DNA from: Anaerococcus sp. Marseille-Q7828
GTDB lineage: Bacteria; Bacillota; Clostridia; Tissierellales; Peptoniphilaceae
Assembly (NCBI RefSeq): GCF_949769285.1
Contig: NZ_OX458331.1
Location: 248,001 to 312,000 of the forward strand
Reading direction: 5' to 3'
DNA length: 64,000 nucleotides
Of this stretch, positions 37,171 to 46,779 are shown piece by piece. Each line of letters begins with the position of its first letter. Within the stretch, counting starts at the first letter, position 1. The position numbers and the translations under genes are program-made. Below the pieces are notes generated by a model, which searched no databases, was not told the origin of the DNA, and worked only from the letters and a program-made list of their open reading frames with translations.

Positions 37171-37827
37171 TTATGGCTCGCACTTATCTAACACCCACCT
37201 GTAACCTTTTCGATTAACAGTTTCTATAGGATTGAGATTTGCCTTATCAAATTCGAGCCTTATCTTTCTGATATGTTCTCTAACAGATCTTTCTGTCGTT
37301 TTAAGGCCCTTTTCTTCCATAAGATTTACTATTTCTTCTTTGGATAAGGTCCTACCCATATTTGAAATTAGACATGCACAGATAGCTATTTCAAACTTAG
37401 TCAAATCAAGGATATCATTGCCAATCCTAAATATACCATTGTCTTCTTCCATAGTACAAAATCCTAGATTGATAATGCTCGTGTCATTAATTTCTTGGAC
37501 TTTTCTAAAGACACTATCGATAAATTCTTCCCTAGTATTTGAATGGATAACAAATTCTTTATCGTCAATTTTCTGCTCATAGGGATTGTTGCTACGTCTA
37601 TCAGTTAGGTATATTACTGGTATATTGGTGGTTTGTTTTATATAGTGAATAACTTGTAAACATTTGTTGTGGCTCATATCAACCAAGATAAGATCGTAGT
37701 CCGTTAGGTCCCTGTCGACCAAATCTTCTAATTTATCAAACTTATCAACAAGTACTTGATTCTTGTCGTAATGAGAATTCAAAATTTGTGATACACCGTT
37801 TTCATATTCAACAGATGCTATTTTCAT
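37171..37827 (-). CDS. Orphan response-regulator-like transcription factor
   Basis: A 218-residue protein with a receiver-like N-terminus (1-115) and an OmpR/PhoB winged helix (about 125-215; LDLTKFEIAICACLISNMGR, SVREHIRKIRLEF, TVNRKGYRWVL). The putative phosphoacceptor D50 in LILVDMS and a Thr in IYLTD are kept, but the acidic pair after the first strand is replaced by SVEYENG, so Mg2+-dependent phosphorylation is doubtful. No histidine kinase is nearby. It probably acts without a sensor kinase; targets unknown. Confidence 0.82.
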   Translation of the reverse strand: MKIASVEYENGVSQILNSHYDKNQVLVDKFDKLEDLVDRDLTDYDLILVDMSHNKCLQVIHYIKQTTNIPVIYLTDRRSNNPYEQKIDDKEFVIHSNTREEFIDSVFRKVQEINDTSIINLGFCTMEEDNGIFRIGNDILDLTKFEIAICACLISNMGRTLSKEEIVNLMEEKGLKTTERSVREHIRKIRLEFDKANLNPIETVNRKGYRWVLDKCEP

Positions 37828-37944
37828 ACATACTCCTTTTTCTTATATAATATTATAGGTTTTTAAGGAGATTTTGTAAAGATATCTTTATATAAATTTA
37901 TTGTGCTAGCCAATATCATTTAAATATCCTTGTATATCCCTACA

Positions 37945-37973
37945 CAAAAAAAGACCTGCCTAAGCAAGTCTAA
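37945..37973 (-). terminator. Terminator of the carD-gpmA operon
   Basis: Minus strand AGACTTGC-TTAG-GCAGGTCT followed by TTTTTTT, just after gpmA. Confidence 0.83.
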
Positions 37974-37979
37974 TAATTT

Positions 37980-38669
37980 TTATAGATAATATTTATTTAT
38001 CATTTTTAGGTCATCATCTAGTTCGTATACTAGTGGTTGGCCTGTTGGGATTTCTAGGTCCATGATGTCTTCATCTGAGATTGACTCGATATGCTTTGCC
38101 AAGGCTCTTAGAGAGTTTCCGTGAGCTGCTACTAGGATTGTTTCATCTTTTAGTAGTTGTGGAGCTATGTGGTCAAAGAAATATGGTAGAGCTCTATCTA
38201 GTGTTACTTTTAGGTTTTCAGCTGTTGGAATTACATCTTTTGGAAGATTTTTGAACTGTCTCATATTTAATTGTTTTTCTTGGTCTTCTTCAGATAGTTC
38301 TGGTGGTAGTGTATCGTAAGATCTTCTCCAAATGTGAACTTGTTCATCACCGTATTTTTCAGCTGTTTCTGCTTTGTTTAGTCCTTGAAGGGCACCATAG
38401 TGACGTTCGTTTAGTCTCCATGATTTTTCTACTGGCACAAATAATTGTTCACTGTATTCTAGGACATAGTTACAAGTTTTGATGGCTCTTTTAAGTATAG
38501 ATGTGTGAGCGTGGTCAAATACTATGCCTGCTTCTTTGATTTTTTTACCAGCTTCTATAGCTTCTTTTGTTCCTTGTTCTGATAGATCAACGTCTACCCA
38601 ACCTGTAAATTTGTTTGCAAGGTTCCATTCACTTTGGCCATGTCTTACCATTACTAATTTTTTTGTCAT
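37980..38669 (-). CDS. gpmA: 2,3-bisphosphoglycerate-dependent phosphoglycerate mutase
   Basis: A 229-residue glycolytic enzyme interconverting 3- and 2-phosphoglycerate. The catalytic motif RHGQSEWN lies at residues 8-15, [13 protein letters not shown] near 85-97, and the second histidine in [11 protein letters not shown]. Two adjacent ATG codons are possible; AAGGAG lies six bases before the second (38669) and only three before the first, so the second is chosen. It touches the mreB stop, as the last gene of the operon. Confidence 0.96.
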   Translation of the reverse strand: MTKKLVMVRHGQSEWNLANKFTGWVDVDLSEQGTKEAIEAGKKIKEAGIVFDHAHTSILKRAIKTCNYVLEYSEQLFVPVEKSWRLNERHYGALQGLNKAETAEKYGDEQVHIWRRSYDTLPPELSEEDQEKQLNMRQFKNLPKDVIPTAENLKVTLDRALPYFFDHIAPQLLKDETILVAAHGNSLRALAKHIESISDEDIMDLEIPTGQPLVYELDDDLKMINKYYL

Positions 38670-39718
38670 CATCTTCTCCTTAGTTTTTCCTTATCTTCAA
38701 GTTCTTTTTGCTTAGCTTTTCTACCATCATCAAGTCCCTTGTCTACTTCATCAAGCCATCCTAGGGCCTTGCCAGTTCCATTTATGACGCATTTGGCCGT
38801 ATCTTCTGCTATTATGACATCAACTTGGAACTTTTCGCTTAGCCTATCCTTAAGTCCAAGAGTATAGGCTCCTCCTCCAGTTAGTATTATGTGTTTTTCG
38901 TAAATATCACTTGCTAACTCAGGAGGTGTTAGCTCTAGTACACTTTTTACCCCATCTACGATCAAATCCACAGAAGCCTTTAGGGCTGCATGAATTTCGC
39001 CAAGAGTTATAATAATTTTGTTTGGTAGTCCATCGTTAATTTGTCTGCCAGATACTTCTATAGTTTGATTATCTTCAAGGCTATTTGCCTTTATCTTAAT
39101 CTCTTCTGCCTTGTTATCTCCAATTAATAGGCCATATCTTTTTCTGATGAAATCTTTTATGGCATCATCAAAGGTGATTCCTGCTACTGGTATAGACTTA
39201 CTTACTATGATTTCTCCAGCAGATATTACTGCTATGTCAGTAGTTCCTCCACCAATATCTATTACCAAGTCTCCACTGGCTTCTGTTATGTCGACTCCAG
39301 CCCCAATGGCTGCAGCAAGTGGTTCTTCTATGAGGTATGTCCTGTGAGCTCCGGAATTTTCGCTTGCTTGAAGGACTGCTCTTCTTTCCACTTGGGTTGA
39401 CCTTGATGGCACGCAGATTAGGACATCTGGTTTTATGAGGGCCTTGCTAATGGTCTTATCTAGAAAATATTTTAGCATTTTCTCAGTTGATGGAAAGTCT
39501 GCTATGACCCCATCTTTCATAGGCTTTATTGCTTTTATATTGCCAGGAGTTCTGCCTACTAATTTTTTAGCTTCTTCTCCTACTGCAAGTATCTCATCTG
39601 TTAGTACATCAATGGCAATAACTGACGGTTCTTCTAGGACTATGCCCTTGTTGTTCAGATAAACCAATACTTCTGAGCTACCCAGGTCTATAGCCACACT
39701 TCTTCTAAATCTTGCCAT
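38669..39718 (-). CDS. mreB: MreB/Mbl-family cell-shape actin
   Basis: A 349-residue bacterial actin. Phosphate-binding loops appear as [12 protein letters not shown] and [16 protein letters not shown] (about 151-166), and the adenosine motif as [14 protein letters not shown]. MreB filaments guide side-wall synthesis in rod-shaped cells. Here it is placed between metK and gpmA, without mreC or mreD. The C-terminus has a lysine/glutamate-rich extension ([16 protein letters not shown]). If the host is a coccus, its role would be unusual. Confidence 0.92.
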   Translation of the reverse strand: MARFRRSVAIDLGSSEVLVYLNNKGIVLEEPSVIAIDVLTDEILAVGEEAKKLVGRTPGNIKAIKPMKDGVIADFPSTEKMLKYFLDKTISKALIKPDVLICVPSRSTQVERRAVLQASENSGAHRTYLIEEPLAAAIGAGVDITEASGDLVIDIGGGTTDIAVISAGEIIVSKSIPVAGITFDDAIKDFIRKRYGLLIGDNKAEEIKIKANSLEDNQTIEVSGRQINDGLPNKIIITLGEIHAALKASVDLIVDGVKSVLELTPPELASDIYEKHIILTGGGAYTLGLKDRLSEKFQVDVIIAEDTAKCVINGTGKALGWLDEVDKGLDDGRKAKQKELEDKEKLRRR

Positions 39719-39726
39719 TATCTCTC

Positions 39727-40896
39727 CTAGTAATTTTTAAGTTTTTCTACTTTATCCAATTTTTCCCATGTGAAATCTTCATTATCTCTGCCAAAGTGAC
39801 CATAAGATGATGTTTGTTTGTAAATTGGTCTTTGTAGGTCTAGGTAATCAATTATAGCTTGCGGTCTAAAGTCAAAGTTTTCTTTTACTATTTCAAGTAG
39901 TTTTTCATCATCGTATTTGCCTGTGCCAAAGCTATCTACATATATTGATAGTGGGTGAGCAACACCTATAGCATAGGAAATGCCTATTTCAAGCTTATCT
40001 GCAAGACCTGCTGCGACCATATTTTTTGCAGCATATCTAGCCATATAGGCAGCTGATCTGTCTACCTTTGTTGGGTCTTTTCCAGAGAATGCTCCACCAC
40101 CAGATTTAGAATATCCACCATATGCATCTACGATAATCTTTCTACCTGTAAGACCACTGTCTCCTTTTGGTCCACCTATGACAAATTTTCCTGTTGGATT
40201 TACATAAATTTTGGTATTTTCATCGATTAAACTCTCATCAATTACTTTTTTGATGACTTCATTTATGATATCTTCACGGATTTTTTCAAGGCTAACATCT
40301 TCTGTATGTTGGGCTGATATTACAATGTTATCAATTCTTACCAACTTGTCATCATCATATTCTACAGTTACTTGGCTCTTGCCATCTGGTCTTAGGTAAG
40401 CTAGAGTCCCATCTTTTCTAACTTCTGCTAGTCTATGGGCAAGCTTATGAGCGTAGTCTATAGAAACTGGCAAATATGATTCAGTTTCATTGTCTGCATA
40501 GCCAAAGATAATTCCTTGGTCTCCTGCTCCAATTTTGTCGTATTTTTCACTTGTAGAATTAAATTCTTGTGCTTGGTTTACACCTTGGGCTATGTCGGCT
40601 GATTGTTCTATCAATGATGTTAGTACAGCAACATTTGAATAATCAAAACCAATTTTTGGATCGTCATAGCCAATTTCTTTTATAGTATCTCTTGCTATTT
40701 GCTCAATAGGAGCATAAGCTTTAGTTGAAATTTCTCCTACAACTAAAACTAAACCGGTTGAAGTTACTGTTTCTACAGCAACTCTTGAATTTTTATCTTG
40801 TTTTAAACATTCATCTAAGATTGCATCAGAAATCCTATCGCAGACCTTGTCTGGATGGCCTTCTGTGACTGATTCGCTTGTTATTAATTTTCTCAT
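39727..40896 (-). CDS. metK: S-adenosylmethionine synthetase
   Basis: A 389-residue enzyme making S-adenosylmethionine from methionine and ATP. Signatures: [20 protein letters not shown] at the N-terminus, [12 protein letters not shown] (about 119-130) and [16 protein letters not shown] (about 259-274). Full length. It shares one base with the end of ispF. No S-box riboswitch is seen, consistent with its internal operon position. Confidence 0.97.
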   Translation of the reverse strand: MRKLITSESVTEGHPDKVCDRISDAILDECLKQDKNSRVAVETVTSTGLVLVVGEISTKAYAPIEQIARDTIKEIGYDDPKIGFDYSNVAVLTSLIEQSADIAQGVNQAQEFNSTSEKYDKIGAGDQGIIFGYADNETESYLPVSIDYAHKLAHRLAEVRKDGTLAYLRPDGKSQVTVEYDDDKLVRIDNIVISAQHTEDVSLEKIREDIINEVIKKVIDESLIDENTKIYVNPTGKFVIGGPKGDSGLTGRKIIVDAYGGYSKSGGGAFSGKDPTKVDRSAAYMARYAAKNMVAAGLADKLEIGISYAIGVAHPLSIYVDSFGTGKYDDEKLLEIVKENFDFRPQAIIDYLDLQRPIYKQTSSYGHFGRDNEDFTWEKLDKVEKLKNY

Positions 40897-41369
40897 TATT
40901 TCTCCTCCAAGATTACTACTGCCCTGGCCTCTATTCCTAAACCTTCACCAGTAAATCCTAGTCCTTCACTTGTGGAGGCTTTGATAGACACATTTTCTAT
41001 GTCAGTTTTTAGGTGAGTAGCTATTACTTTTCTAATTTCTTCTCTTTTGGGACTGATTTTTGGTAATTCACATATTACTATAGTATCTATATTACCGATT
41101 TTATAACCTTTATCATCCATTAATTTGACTACATTATCTAGTAAAATCAAAGACGATATATACTTATATTTAGGATCAGTATCTGGGAACAATTTACCAA
41201 TGTCAGTTTCTGCCAAAGCGCCCAAGATTGCATCCATTATAGCATGTGTCAGAACATCCGCATCAGAGTGTCCCAAAAGTCCCAATTCATGGTCAAATTC
41301 CACTCCACCAAGGATTAATTTTCTATCCTCGACTAGTCTGTGGACGTCATATCCTATTCCTATTCTCAT
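40896..41369 (-). CDS. ispF: 2-C-methyl-D-erythritol 2,4-cyclodiphosphate synthase
   Basis: A 157-residue enzyme of the MEP isoprenoid pathway that releases CMP to form the cyclic diphosphate. Metal ligands are D8 and H10 in GIGYDVHRL, with the [17 protein letters not shown] block (about 31-47) and the C-terminal [15 protein letters not shown]. It directly follows ispD, which supplies the same pathway. Confidence 0.97.
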   Translation of the reverse strand: MRIGIGYDVHRLVEDRKLILGGVEFDHELGLLGHSDADVLTHAIMDAILGALAETDIGKLFPDTDPKYKYISSLILLDNVVKLMDDKGYKIGNIDTIVICELPKISPKREEIRKVIATHLKTDIENVSIKASTSEGLGFTGEGLGIEARAVVILEEK

Positions 41370-41376
41370 TATATCC

Positions 41377-42078
41377 TCATATCCTTTTTTCTGCTAAATA
41401 GGCTTCTGCAAATAGTATATCTTCTCTTGTTGTGATTTTGATGTTGGAATATTCCCCGCTTACAATTTTTACAGGAATATCTCTGTGAAAGAATTCAAAT
41501 AGCTGACTATCATCCGTAATCTTAAATTCACTTTTCACATATTTTTCATACATAGAAAATAGAATCTTTTTGTCAAAAGCTTGGGGAGTTTGAATGTTAT
41601 AAACATAGTCTCTATTTGGCGTAAAATCAACAACCATATCCTCATCTACTATTTTTATAGTATCCTTTGTCTTTGTTGCACTTATTACAGCCTTGTAGGA
41701 TTTCAAATCTTCAAGAACCCTATAAAAAAGTTCTCTACTTGCAAAAGGCCTTACCCCATCATGGGTTAAGACCAGTTCACATTTGCTATTTAAGGCTTTA
41801 AGCCCTTCAAAGGTTGAAAGCTCCCTTGTATTAGAGCCATAAACATACTTTATTTCTCTATCATAGCCTTTTATAATTTTCTTTATTTCATCCTCATCAT
41901 CTTTTCTTATGACAAGAATTATTTCATCAAAAATATCTATTTTTGTAAGTGTATCAAGGGTTAATTCAATGATTTTTTTGCCTCTTATATTCAAAAAAGG
42001 TTTGTTAATCTGGCTATTCATTCGCCTGCCAGAACCTGCAGCTGTTATGACAGCTGAGATAAACTTATTATCTAACAT
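41377..42078 (-). CDS. ispD: 2-C-methyl-D-erythritol 4-phosphate cytidylyltransferase
   Basis: A 233-residue nucleotidyltransferase that couples CTP to methylerythritol phosphate. The nucleotide loop AAGSGRRMNSQINKPFL lies at about 13-29; the middle block ELVLTHDGVRPFAS and TPQAFDKKILF are typical. It abuts the PIN/TRAM gene. Together with ispF it shows that isoprenoid precursors are made by the MEP route. Confidence 0.96.
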   Translation of the reverse strand: MLDNKFISAVITAAGSGRRMNSQINKPFLNIRGKKIIELTLDTLTKIDIFDEIILVIRKDDEDEIKKIIKGYDREIKYVYGSNTRELSTFEGLKALNSKCELVLTHDGVRPFASRELFYRVLEDLKSYKAVISATKTKDTIKIVDEDMVVDFTPNRDYVYNIQTPQAFDKKILFSMYEKYVKSEFKITDDSQLFEFFHRDIPVKIVSGEYSNIKITTREDILFAEAYLAEKRI

Positions 42079-43179
42079 TTAATCCTCTTCGCTTCTAACA
42101 AAAATCATACGACCTGCAGATGTCTGCAAAACACTTGTTACAGTTGCTCGAATTGTTTGATCAAGGTACTTATCCCCATCTTCAACTACGACCATAGTAC
42201 CATCTTCTAGGTAACCAACACCTTGGTTTCTACCCTTGCCAAGTTTGATTACTTCTATTTCCATAGATTCTCCTGGAATCACTATTGGTTTTAGGGCATT
42301 TGATAGGTTATTTATGTTTAACACTGGGATTCCTTGAACATCAGCCACCTTATTTAAGTTGTAGTCATTTGTAAAAACTTTGCCGTTCATATCAAGAGCT
42401 AGTTTTAACAACTTGCTATCCACTTCTTTTATATCTGGATAGTCAGTATCGACAATGACGAGGTTAGTTTTGTTGTTGTTTTTGATATTATTCACTATAT
42501 CTAGACCCCTGCGTCCGCGCTCTCTTTTTAAATCGTCAGGACTGTCGGCTATATGTTGTAGTTCTTCTAGGACAAACTCTGATATTATTAGATCTCCCTC
42601 TATAAAGTCCGTTTCCAATATATCAACTATTCTTCCATCTATTATTACTGATGTATCTAGAATCTTGGGGCTTGCAAGATTTTTATTCTTATCATGCCTT
42701 AAAGAAGACTTGCTTTCCTTATTATCTCTTATGCCTTTGAAAAGATTATAAAAATCGTCAGAATTTTTTGTAGAAACTCTCCATCCCAAGTAACCTAAAC
42801 CGATATATAATAAAATAGATAATAGCACAAAAATTGAATTGCCTCCATATGGTAATTGTAGGCTGGTTAGAGGTCTTGATATTAGAGTTGCAACAAAAAT
42901 TCCTATTATTGCTCCTATAGTTCCAACTATCAACTTGCTTGCCGGTATTTCGCTAATTTGCCCTTCGATATGGGAAAAGTTTTCTATAAACTTACCTGCA
43001 AGCGACTTTGAAATTAAATAAAAAATTATTCCACCTATTAGACCCGCTAGGAAATTTGCGATAATAAAGATAATGCCGCTTGTTTCCATCCACAAACTTG
43101 CGGCATTTACTACATTTAGTATCACAATACCAAGCACGGCTCCAATTAGTGTCATAACTAATTGAAATATTCGCTTCAT
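42079..43179 (-). CDS. PIN/TRAM-domain membrane protein (YacL type)
   Basis: A 366-residue protein with four N-terminal membrane helices (about 1-150), a PIN nuclease-like domain (about 170-290) and a C-terminal TRAM domain. PIN acidic residues are visible in ILDTSVIIDGRIVDI, SEFVLEELQ and DYNLNKVADVQGI. In Bacillus the yacL gene likewise lies between carD-like and ispD genes. A ribonuclease role is inferred from the fold; substrate unknown. Confidence 0.93.
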   Translation of the reverse strand: MKRIFQLVMTLIGAVLGIVILNVVNAASLWMETSGIIFIIANFLAGLIGGIIFYLISKSLAGKFIENFSHIEGQISEIPASKLIVGTIGAIIGIFVATLISRPLTSLQLPYGGNSIFVLLSILLYIGLGYLGWRVSTKNSDDFYNLFKGIRDNKESKSSLRHDKNKNLASPKILDTSVIIDGRIVDILETDFIEGDLIISEFVLEELQHIADSPDDLKRERGRRGLDIVNNIKNNNKTNLVIVDTDYPDIKEVDSKLLKLALDMNGKVFTNDYNLNKVADVQGIPVLNINNLSNALKPIVIPGESMEIEVIKLGKGRNQGVGYLEDGTMVVVEDGDKYLDQTIRATVTSVLQTSAGRMIFVRSEED

Positions 43180-43200
43180 CCATGCTCCTTATGAAATTTT

Positions 43201-43680
43201 TTATAGACCGATTGATTCATCGATCATTTCTTCTGCTTTTTCTTTTTCTAGAGAACCTGCCATTACTAGTTCGCTGGCCATTATTCTTCTTGCTCTGTTT
43301 AGTAACTTCTTTTCTGTAGTAGATAGGCCTTTTTCCTTATCCAAAATCGCAAGGTTTCTAACCATTTCTGCAATTTTATAGATATCACCAGTCTTTATAA
43401 CTTCTTGATTTTCTCTATATCTGACATTCCAATTGTCAGGCATAGGTGTTGGGTCATCATCCAAAATCCTAAGAACTTCATCACCAGATTCCTTGTCAAT
43501 AACATCTCTGACATTCATTTTGTCTATATTTGAAATCGGAATTGAAATATCCATGGAACCAATTGGCATTTTTAGGATAAAGTATTCCTTTTCTTCTCCC
43601 AAAAACTCTTTCTTCTCAATAGAATCTATTACCCCAGCACCGTGGTTAGGGTATACGATTTTATCGCCTATTTTAAACAT
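43201..43680 (-). CDS. carD: CarD/CdnL-family transcription regulator
   Basis: A 159-residue protein that binds the RNA polymerase beta subunit and stabilises open complexes at promoters, notably rRNA promoters in other bacteria. The N-terminal Tudor-like domain shows FKIGDKIVYPNHGAGVIDSI, and the helical C-terminal DNA-contact domain includes TEKKLLNRARRIMASEL. First gene of the operon, with GGAGG before the ATG. Confidence 0.94.
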   Translation of the reverse strand: MFKIGDKIVYPNHGAGVIDSIEKKEFLGEEKEYFILKMPIGSMDISIPISNIDKMNVRDVIDKESGDEVLRILDDDPTPMPDNWNVRYRENQEVIKTGDIYKIAEMVRNLAILDKEKGLSTTEKKLLNRARRIMASELVMAGSLEKEKAEEMIDESIGL

Positions 43681-43705
43681 TTTTACCTCCTAGGTTCTCA
43701 TTTAT

Positions 43706-43734
43706 ATTATATCAAATCCTGAGAAACTAGTAAA
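43706..43734 (-). promoter_or_regulatory. Promoter of the carD operon
   Basis: Minus strand TTTACT (43729-43734), 17-base spacer, TATAAT (43706-43711), about 20-30 bases before carD. The -35 matches four of six consensus bases. Confidence 0.6.
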
Positions 43735-43768
43735 ACATAAATGTTATATGCTATAAAATACAAATATT

Positions 43769-44674
43769 CTATTGATTATCTCTAATGCCTGTTCTCATCC
43801 TAACTTTTTCTTTCAATGCATCTATTTTGGCAAAAGTACTTGTGCCACCATATTCACCATCTAGGGACCAAGAAACTTTTTGGTCTGTCTTAACTTCAAA
43901 ATGTGAACCTTGGCGGAAGATTAACATATCGTTTTCTTCTCTATTGGTAAGACCTGATACGATTTTATTTACGTCTGCCAAGGATTGAGGACGGCGAACC
44001 ATTGTCAGCTCAAAAATCCCATCAGATAAGGATACGTTATCGCCAGTTATCCCTTCAAATCCACCCACAGACACAGAGTTTGTCACCATAAAGTGGATGA
44101 AATCACCCTTTATATTTTCATCGTCTACCAACACATCCATTTTATAACTTGTAATGTTAGATAGAGGTAAAGCCTTCTTTAAACCTTCAATGATATAGGC
44201 GCTTCTGCCAAAAATATTCTTAGCATCTTGGTCAGTATCGAAAGAAACGTCTGATATTGAACCAAAGGCAGCAACATAGACAAAAAACTTGTCATCGATT
44301 TGGCCAATATCGATTCTTTTTTGATAGCCACGACTGGCTAGTTTTACAGCTCTTTCTACATCTGTTGGGATTTTTAAGGACTTTGAAAAGTCATTTGTAG
44401 ATCCAGTAGGAATATAGGAAATAAGCGGGTCAATTTTTGCCTTTGACACCGCTGCTATAGCTTCATCAAGAGTTCCATCTCCACCAGCCACAATGATTTC
44501 TTCAAAATTTTCTCCATATTTGCCAATTATCTTACTAGCATCTCTTGGAGCTTGGGTTGCATATATACTTGTTAGATATTCTTTTTCACTTAGATAGTCT
44601 ATAATCCAAGGCAAGTGTTCATTTATAATCCTCTGACCACTGTTTGGATTGTAGATAAATAGGGCAGTTTTCAT
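43769..44674 (-). CDS. Diacylglycerol kinase-family lipid kinase
   Basis: A 301-residue protein with the DAGK catalytic fold: FIYNPNSGQRIINEHL at the N-terminus, VAGGDGTLDEAIAAV (about 61-75) and YIPTGSTNDFSKSL. The C-terminal beta-sandwich contains SLSDGIFELTMVRRP. The soluble YegS/DgkB-like family phosphorylates diacylglycerol or related lipids and recycles headgroup leftovers from lipoteichoic acid synthesis. It lies alone between the carD operon and the ABC transporter. Confidence 0.92.
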   Translation of the reverse strand: MKTALFIYNPNSGQRIINEHLPWIIDYLSEKEYLTSIYATQAPRDASKIIGKYGENFEEIIVAGGDGTLDEAIAAVSKAKIDPLISYIPTGSTNDFSKSLKIPTDVERAVKLASRGYQKRIDIGQIDDKFFVYVAAFGSISDVSFDTDQDAKNIFGRSAYIIEGLKKALPLSNITSYKMDVLVDDENIKGDFIHFMVTNSVSVGGFEGITGDNVSLSDGIFELTMVRRPQSLADVNKIVSGLTNREENDMLIFRQGSHFEVKTDQKVSWSLDGEYGGTSTFAKIDALKEKVRMRTGIRDNQ

Positions 44675-44725
44675 AAGCCCTCCTTATATAGTTTATTTAA
44701 GTAAAATATACACTTTATTGGTATT

Positions 44726-44760
44726 TTGTAAATAAAAAAAGAGGTGTATAAAACACCCCA
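44726..44760 (-). terminator. Terminator of the GntR-ABC operon
   Basis: Minus strand GGGGTGT-TTTAT-ACACCTC followed by TTTTTTT, directly after the permease stop. Confidence 0.88.
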
Positions 44761-44763
44761 AAT

Positions 44764-45564
44764 TTATGCTACTGAAAGTTTTTTGTCGTGTATATAGTAA
44801 GTGCCAGCAGCTAAGAGCAAAGTTACTATTAAATTATACGCTATAGGTGCTATAGTTATTTGGTAGCCCCTGTTATAGACTTTCGCATTTACAATATTGG
44901 ACAAATTGTCATCTATATAGAGGGAATTTTCGTAAACCATAGCTGAATTTGCTTGAATTGCTACAAATATATAGCCAATGATAAGAGATACTGCCATAAA
45001 TACCAAGACTACTTTTAGCTTAGATTGCCTTCCAAATATTCTAGAAGATCCTGCTGTTATAGCAAATAGTACCTGCATAATATTTGTAACTAGCATTATG
45101 ACCATGTATAAAGCTATTAATGCAATGTTTGCTCCTCCTATTTCAGATAGAGCACGCTCAAAAACCTCGAAAGCATCCGACAGATAAATAGTTGAACCAC
45201 TAGCTAGATTTACAAAAGTCAAAAAGTAAACAAAAGCAAACAGACTTGCTATTAGGGTCATAAGTATATAGTTAATAAATCTTGCGCCTAATATAGAGCC
45301 TGTCTCTATCGGTATGGCTGAATAAAATGATGCATACTTGCCATAAAACCTCTCATAGTCATTAATAGCTACAGATACTAGCGCCACAAACGGACCTATT
45401 ACAACAAATGCCATAGTAAGGCCCATGCCAATCATTACCAAGGGGTTTTCACCGAATGCTTTCAAAAGGCTAGCAAAAACTATTGCAAGGACAAGGGGCA
45501 AGATCAGCCATAAAATAGTAGACTTGATATCTTCCTTAAAAATTCTTCCTAATAATTTTCCCAT
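44764..45564 (-). CDS. ABC-2-type transporter permease
   Basis: A 266-residue membrane protein with six predicted helices, such as LILPLVLAIVFASLLKAF near the N-terminus and a large extracellular loop (about 205-235; ENSLYIDDNLSNIV). It shares one base with the ATPase gene and completes an exporter of the YtrBC type. The exported molecule is unknown; homologous systems respond to cell-wall antibiotics. Confidence 0.85.
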   Translation of the reverse strand: MGKLLGRIFKEDIKSTILWLILPLVLAIVFASLLKAFGENPLVMIGMGLTMAFVVIGPFVALVSVAINDYERFYGKYASFYSAIPIETGSILGARFINYILMTLIASLFAFVYFLTFVNLASGSTIYLSDAFEVFERALSEIGGANIALIALYMVIMLVTNIMQVLFAITAGSSRIFGRQSKLKVVLVFMAVSLIIGYIFVAIQANSAMVYENSLYIDDNLSNIVNAKVYNRGYQITIAPIAYNLIVTLLLAAGTYYIHDKKLSVA

Positions 45565-46247
45565 TATAAGACCTCCGTAAAGTATTCTTCCACACCCATG
45601 TTGTGGTTAATTCTAATGTCATCTACTGTTTCATTTAAAACTAGCTTTCCATTATCTAAAAATAAAGCCCTGTCCAAAACTTTCTCAACCTCACTTACTA
45701 GGTGGGTTGATATAATCATAAGTCCCTCATAGTCAAAGTTGTTGATAATTGTATTTAGTACAATTTTTCTAGACTTTGGATCTATGCCGCTCATAGGTTC
45801 ATCAAGGATATAGATTTTTGCTTTTCTGGACAAAGTAAGGGCAATCTGAATCTTTTCTTTCATCCCCTTAGAACATTCCTTAATCTTTAATTCCTTTGAA
45901 ATTTCGAAACTGTTTAAAAGCTTATAAAATCTATTAAGATCAAAGTCCTCATAAAAAATACTATAAACACTGCAAACTTCTTCTATTTTTAAATTCTCAT
46001 CCAAAGGTAAGTGGTCTGGCTGATAGGCAACCATGTCATTTGTAATGCTTCCAGGCCTATTACCACAAATACTTACAACTCCTTGGTAATTTCTCTCAAG
46101 ACCCGCTAATATTCTAATAAGAGTAGTTTTTCCTGAACCATTTTCTCCCAAAAGTCCAACAATCTGACCTTGATCTAGGCTTAAGTTTACATTATCAAGA
46201 ACTGCCCTTCCACTATAAACCATTGTCAAATCCTTAATATCAATCAT
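45564..46247 (-). CDS. ABC transporter ATP-binding protein
   Basis: A 227-residue ATPase with Walker A GENGSGKTT (about 34-42), a divergent signature in KECSKGMKEKIQIA, Walker B IYILDEPMSGIDP and the switch histidine in IISTHLVSE. It overlaps the regulator gene by eight bases and partners with the permease just downstream. Confidence 0.94.
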   Translation of the reverse strand: MIDIKDLTMVYSGRAVLDNVNLSLDQGQIVGLLGENGSGKTTLIRILAGLERNYQGVVSICGNRPGSITNDMVAYQPDHLPLDENLKIEEVCSVYSIFYEDFDLNRFYKLLNSFEISKELKIKECSKGMKEKIQIALTLSRKAKIYILDEPMSGIDPKSRKIVLNTIINNFDYEGLMIISTHLVSEVEKVLDRALFLDNGKLVLNETVDDIRINHNMGVEEYFTEVL

Positions 46248-46605
46248 AATTTTTCTCCCAATAATTCCTTAAATCATCTATCGCTTCTTCTTTTCCTAGA
46301 TTTAAATTCTTTGCACCTTCAATAAATTCATCGGCTATTTTTTTAAAGGAGTCATCCTCCAGGTCTGAAATCAAAGATGCATTATCAGTAACAAACCTAC
46401 CAGCTGTCCTCCTAGTTTCTGTAAGCCCTTCTCTTTCAAGCTCAGATAGAGCCTTTTGAACAGTGTTTGGATTTACCTCATAAAAACTTGCAAGACTCCT
46501 CACCGAATCAATCTTCTCACCAGCTGGCCACTGGCCTGTGGAAATCTTTAACTTAAATTCTTCCAGAAGTTGCAAATAAATTGGCCTTTGATTATCAAAT
46601 TCCAT
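46240..46605 (-). CDS. GntR-family regulator (YtrA type)
   Basis: A 121-residue repressor-like protein with an N-terminal winged helix (IYLQLLEEFKLKISTGQWPA, IDSVRSLASFYEVNPNTVQK, ETRRTAGRFVTD) and only a short helical tail, the YtrA subgroup. The frame extends to a TTG at 46617, but those bases contain GGAGG, six bases before the ATG at 46605, so 46605 is chosen. It leads the ABC operon and probably represses it through the inverted repeat at 46622-46653. Confidence 0.93.
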   Translation of the reverse strand: MEFDNQRPIYLQLLEEFKLKISTGQWPAGEKIDSVRSLASFYEVNPNTVQKALSELEREGLTETRRTAGRFVTDNASLISDLEDDSFKKIADEFIEGAKNLNLGKEEAIDDLRNYWEKNYD

Positions 46606-46621
46606 AGCTACCTCCAACTTG

Positions 46622-46678
46622 TATTATTGTATTACTATCTTAGTACAATAATATTATATCATGGATTTGAAAATATGC
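46622..46678 (-). promoter_or_regulatory. Promoter and inverted-repeat operator of the GntR-ABC operon
   Basis: TATTATTGTA (46622-46631) and its exact complement TACAATAATA (46644-46653) are separated by 12 bases, typical of a GntR dimer site. On the minus strand a TATAAT at about 46655-46660 with TTGCAT 16 bases upstream forms a promoter. The operator lies just downstream of the -10, so a bound regulator would block transcription. Confidence 0.72.
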
Positions 46679-46779
46679 AATAGAAAATCGAAGATATTTT
46701 AAAATATCTTGGACTAAAATCATGTAATTTTTAAATGTGTGCTTATCTTGTGGGTTTTCGTTATTTAAGGTTAAACCTT

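Noticed and set aside
39727-40896. SAM riboswitch controlling metK
   Set aside because: metK is inside an operon with one base overlap upstream; no S-box blocks found.
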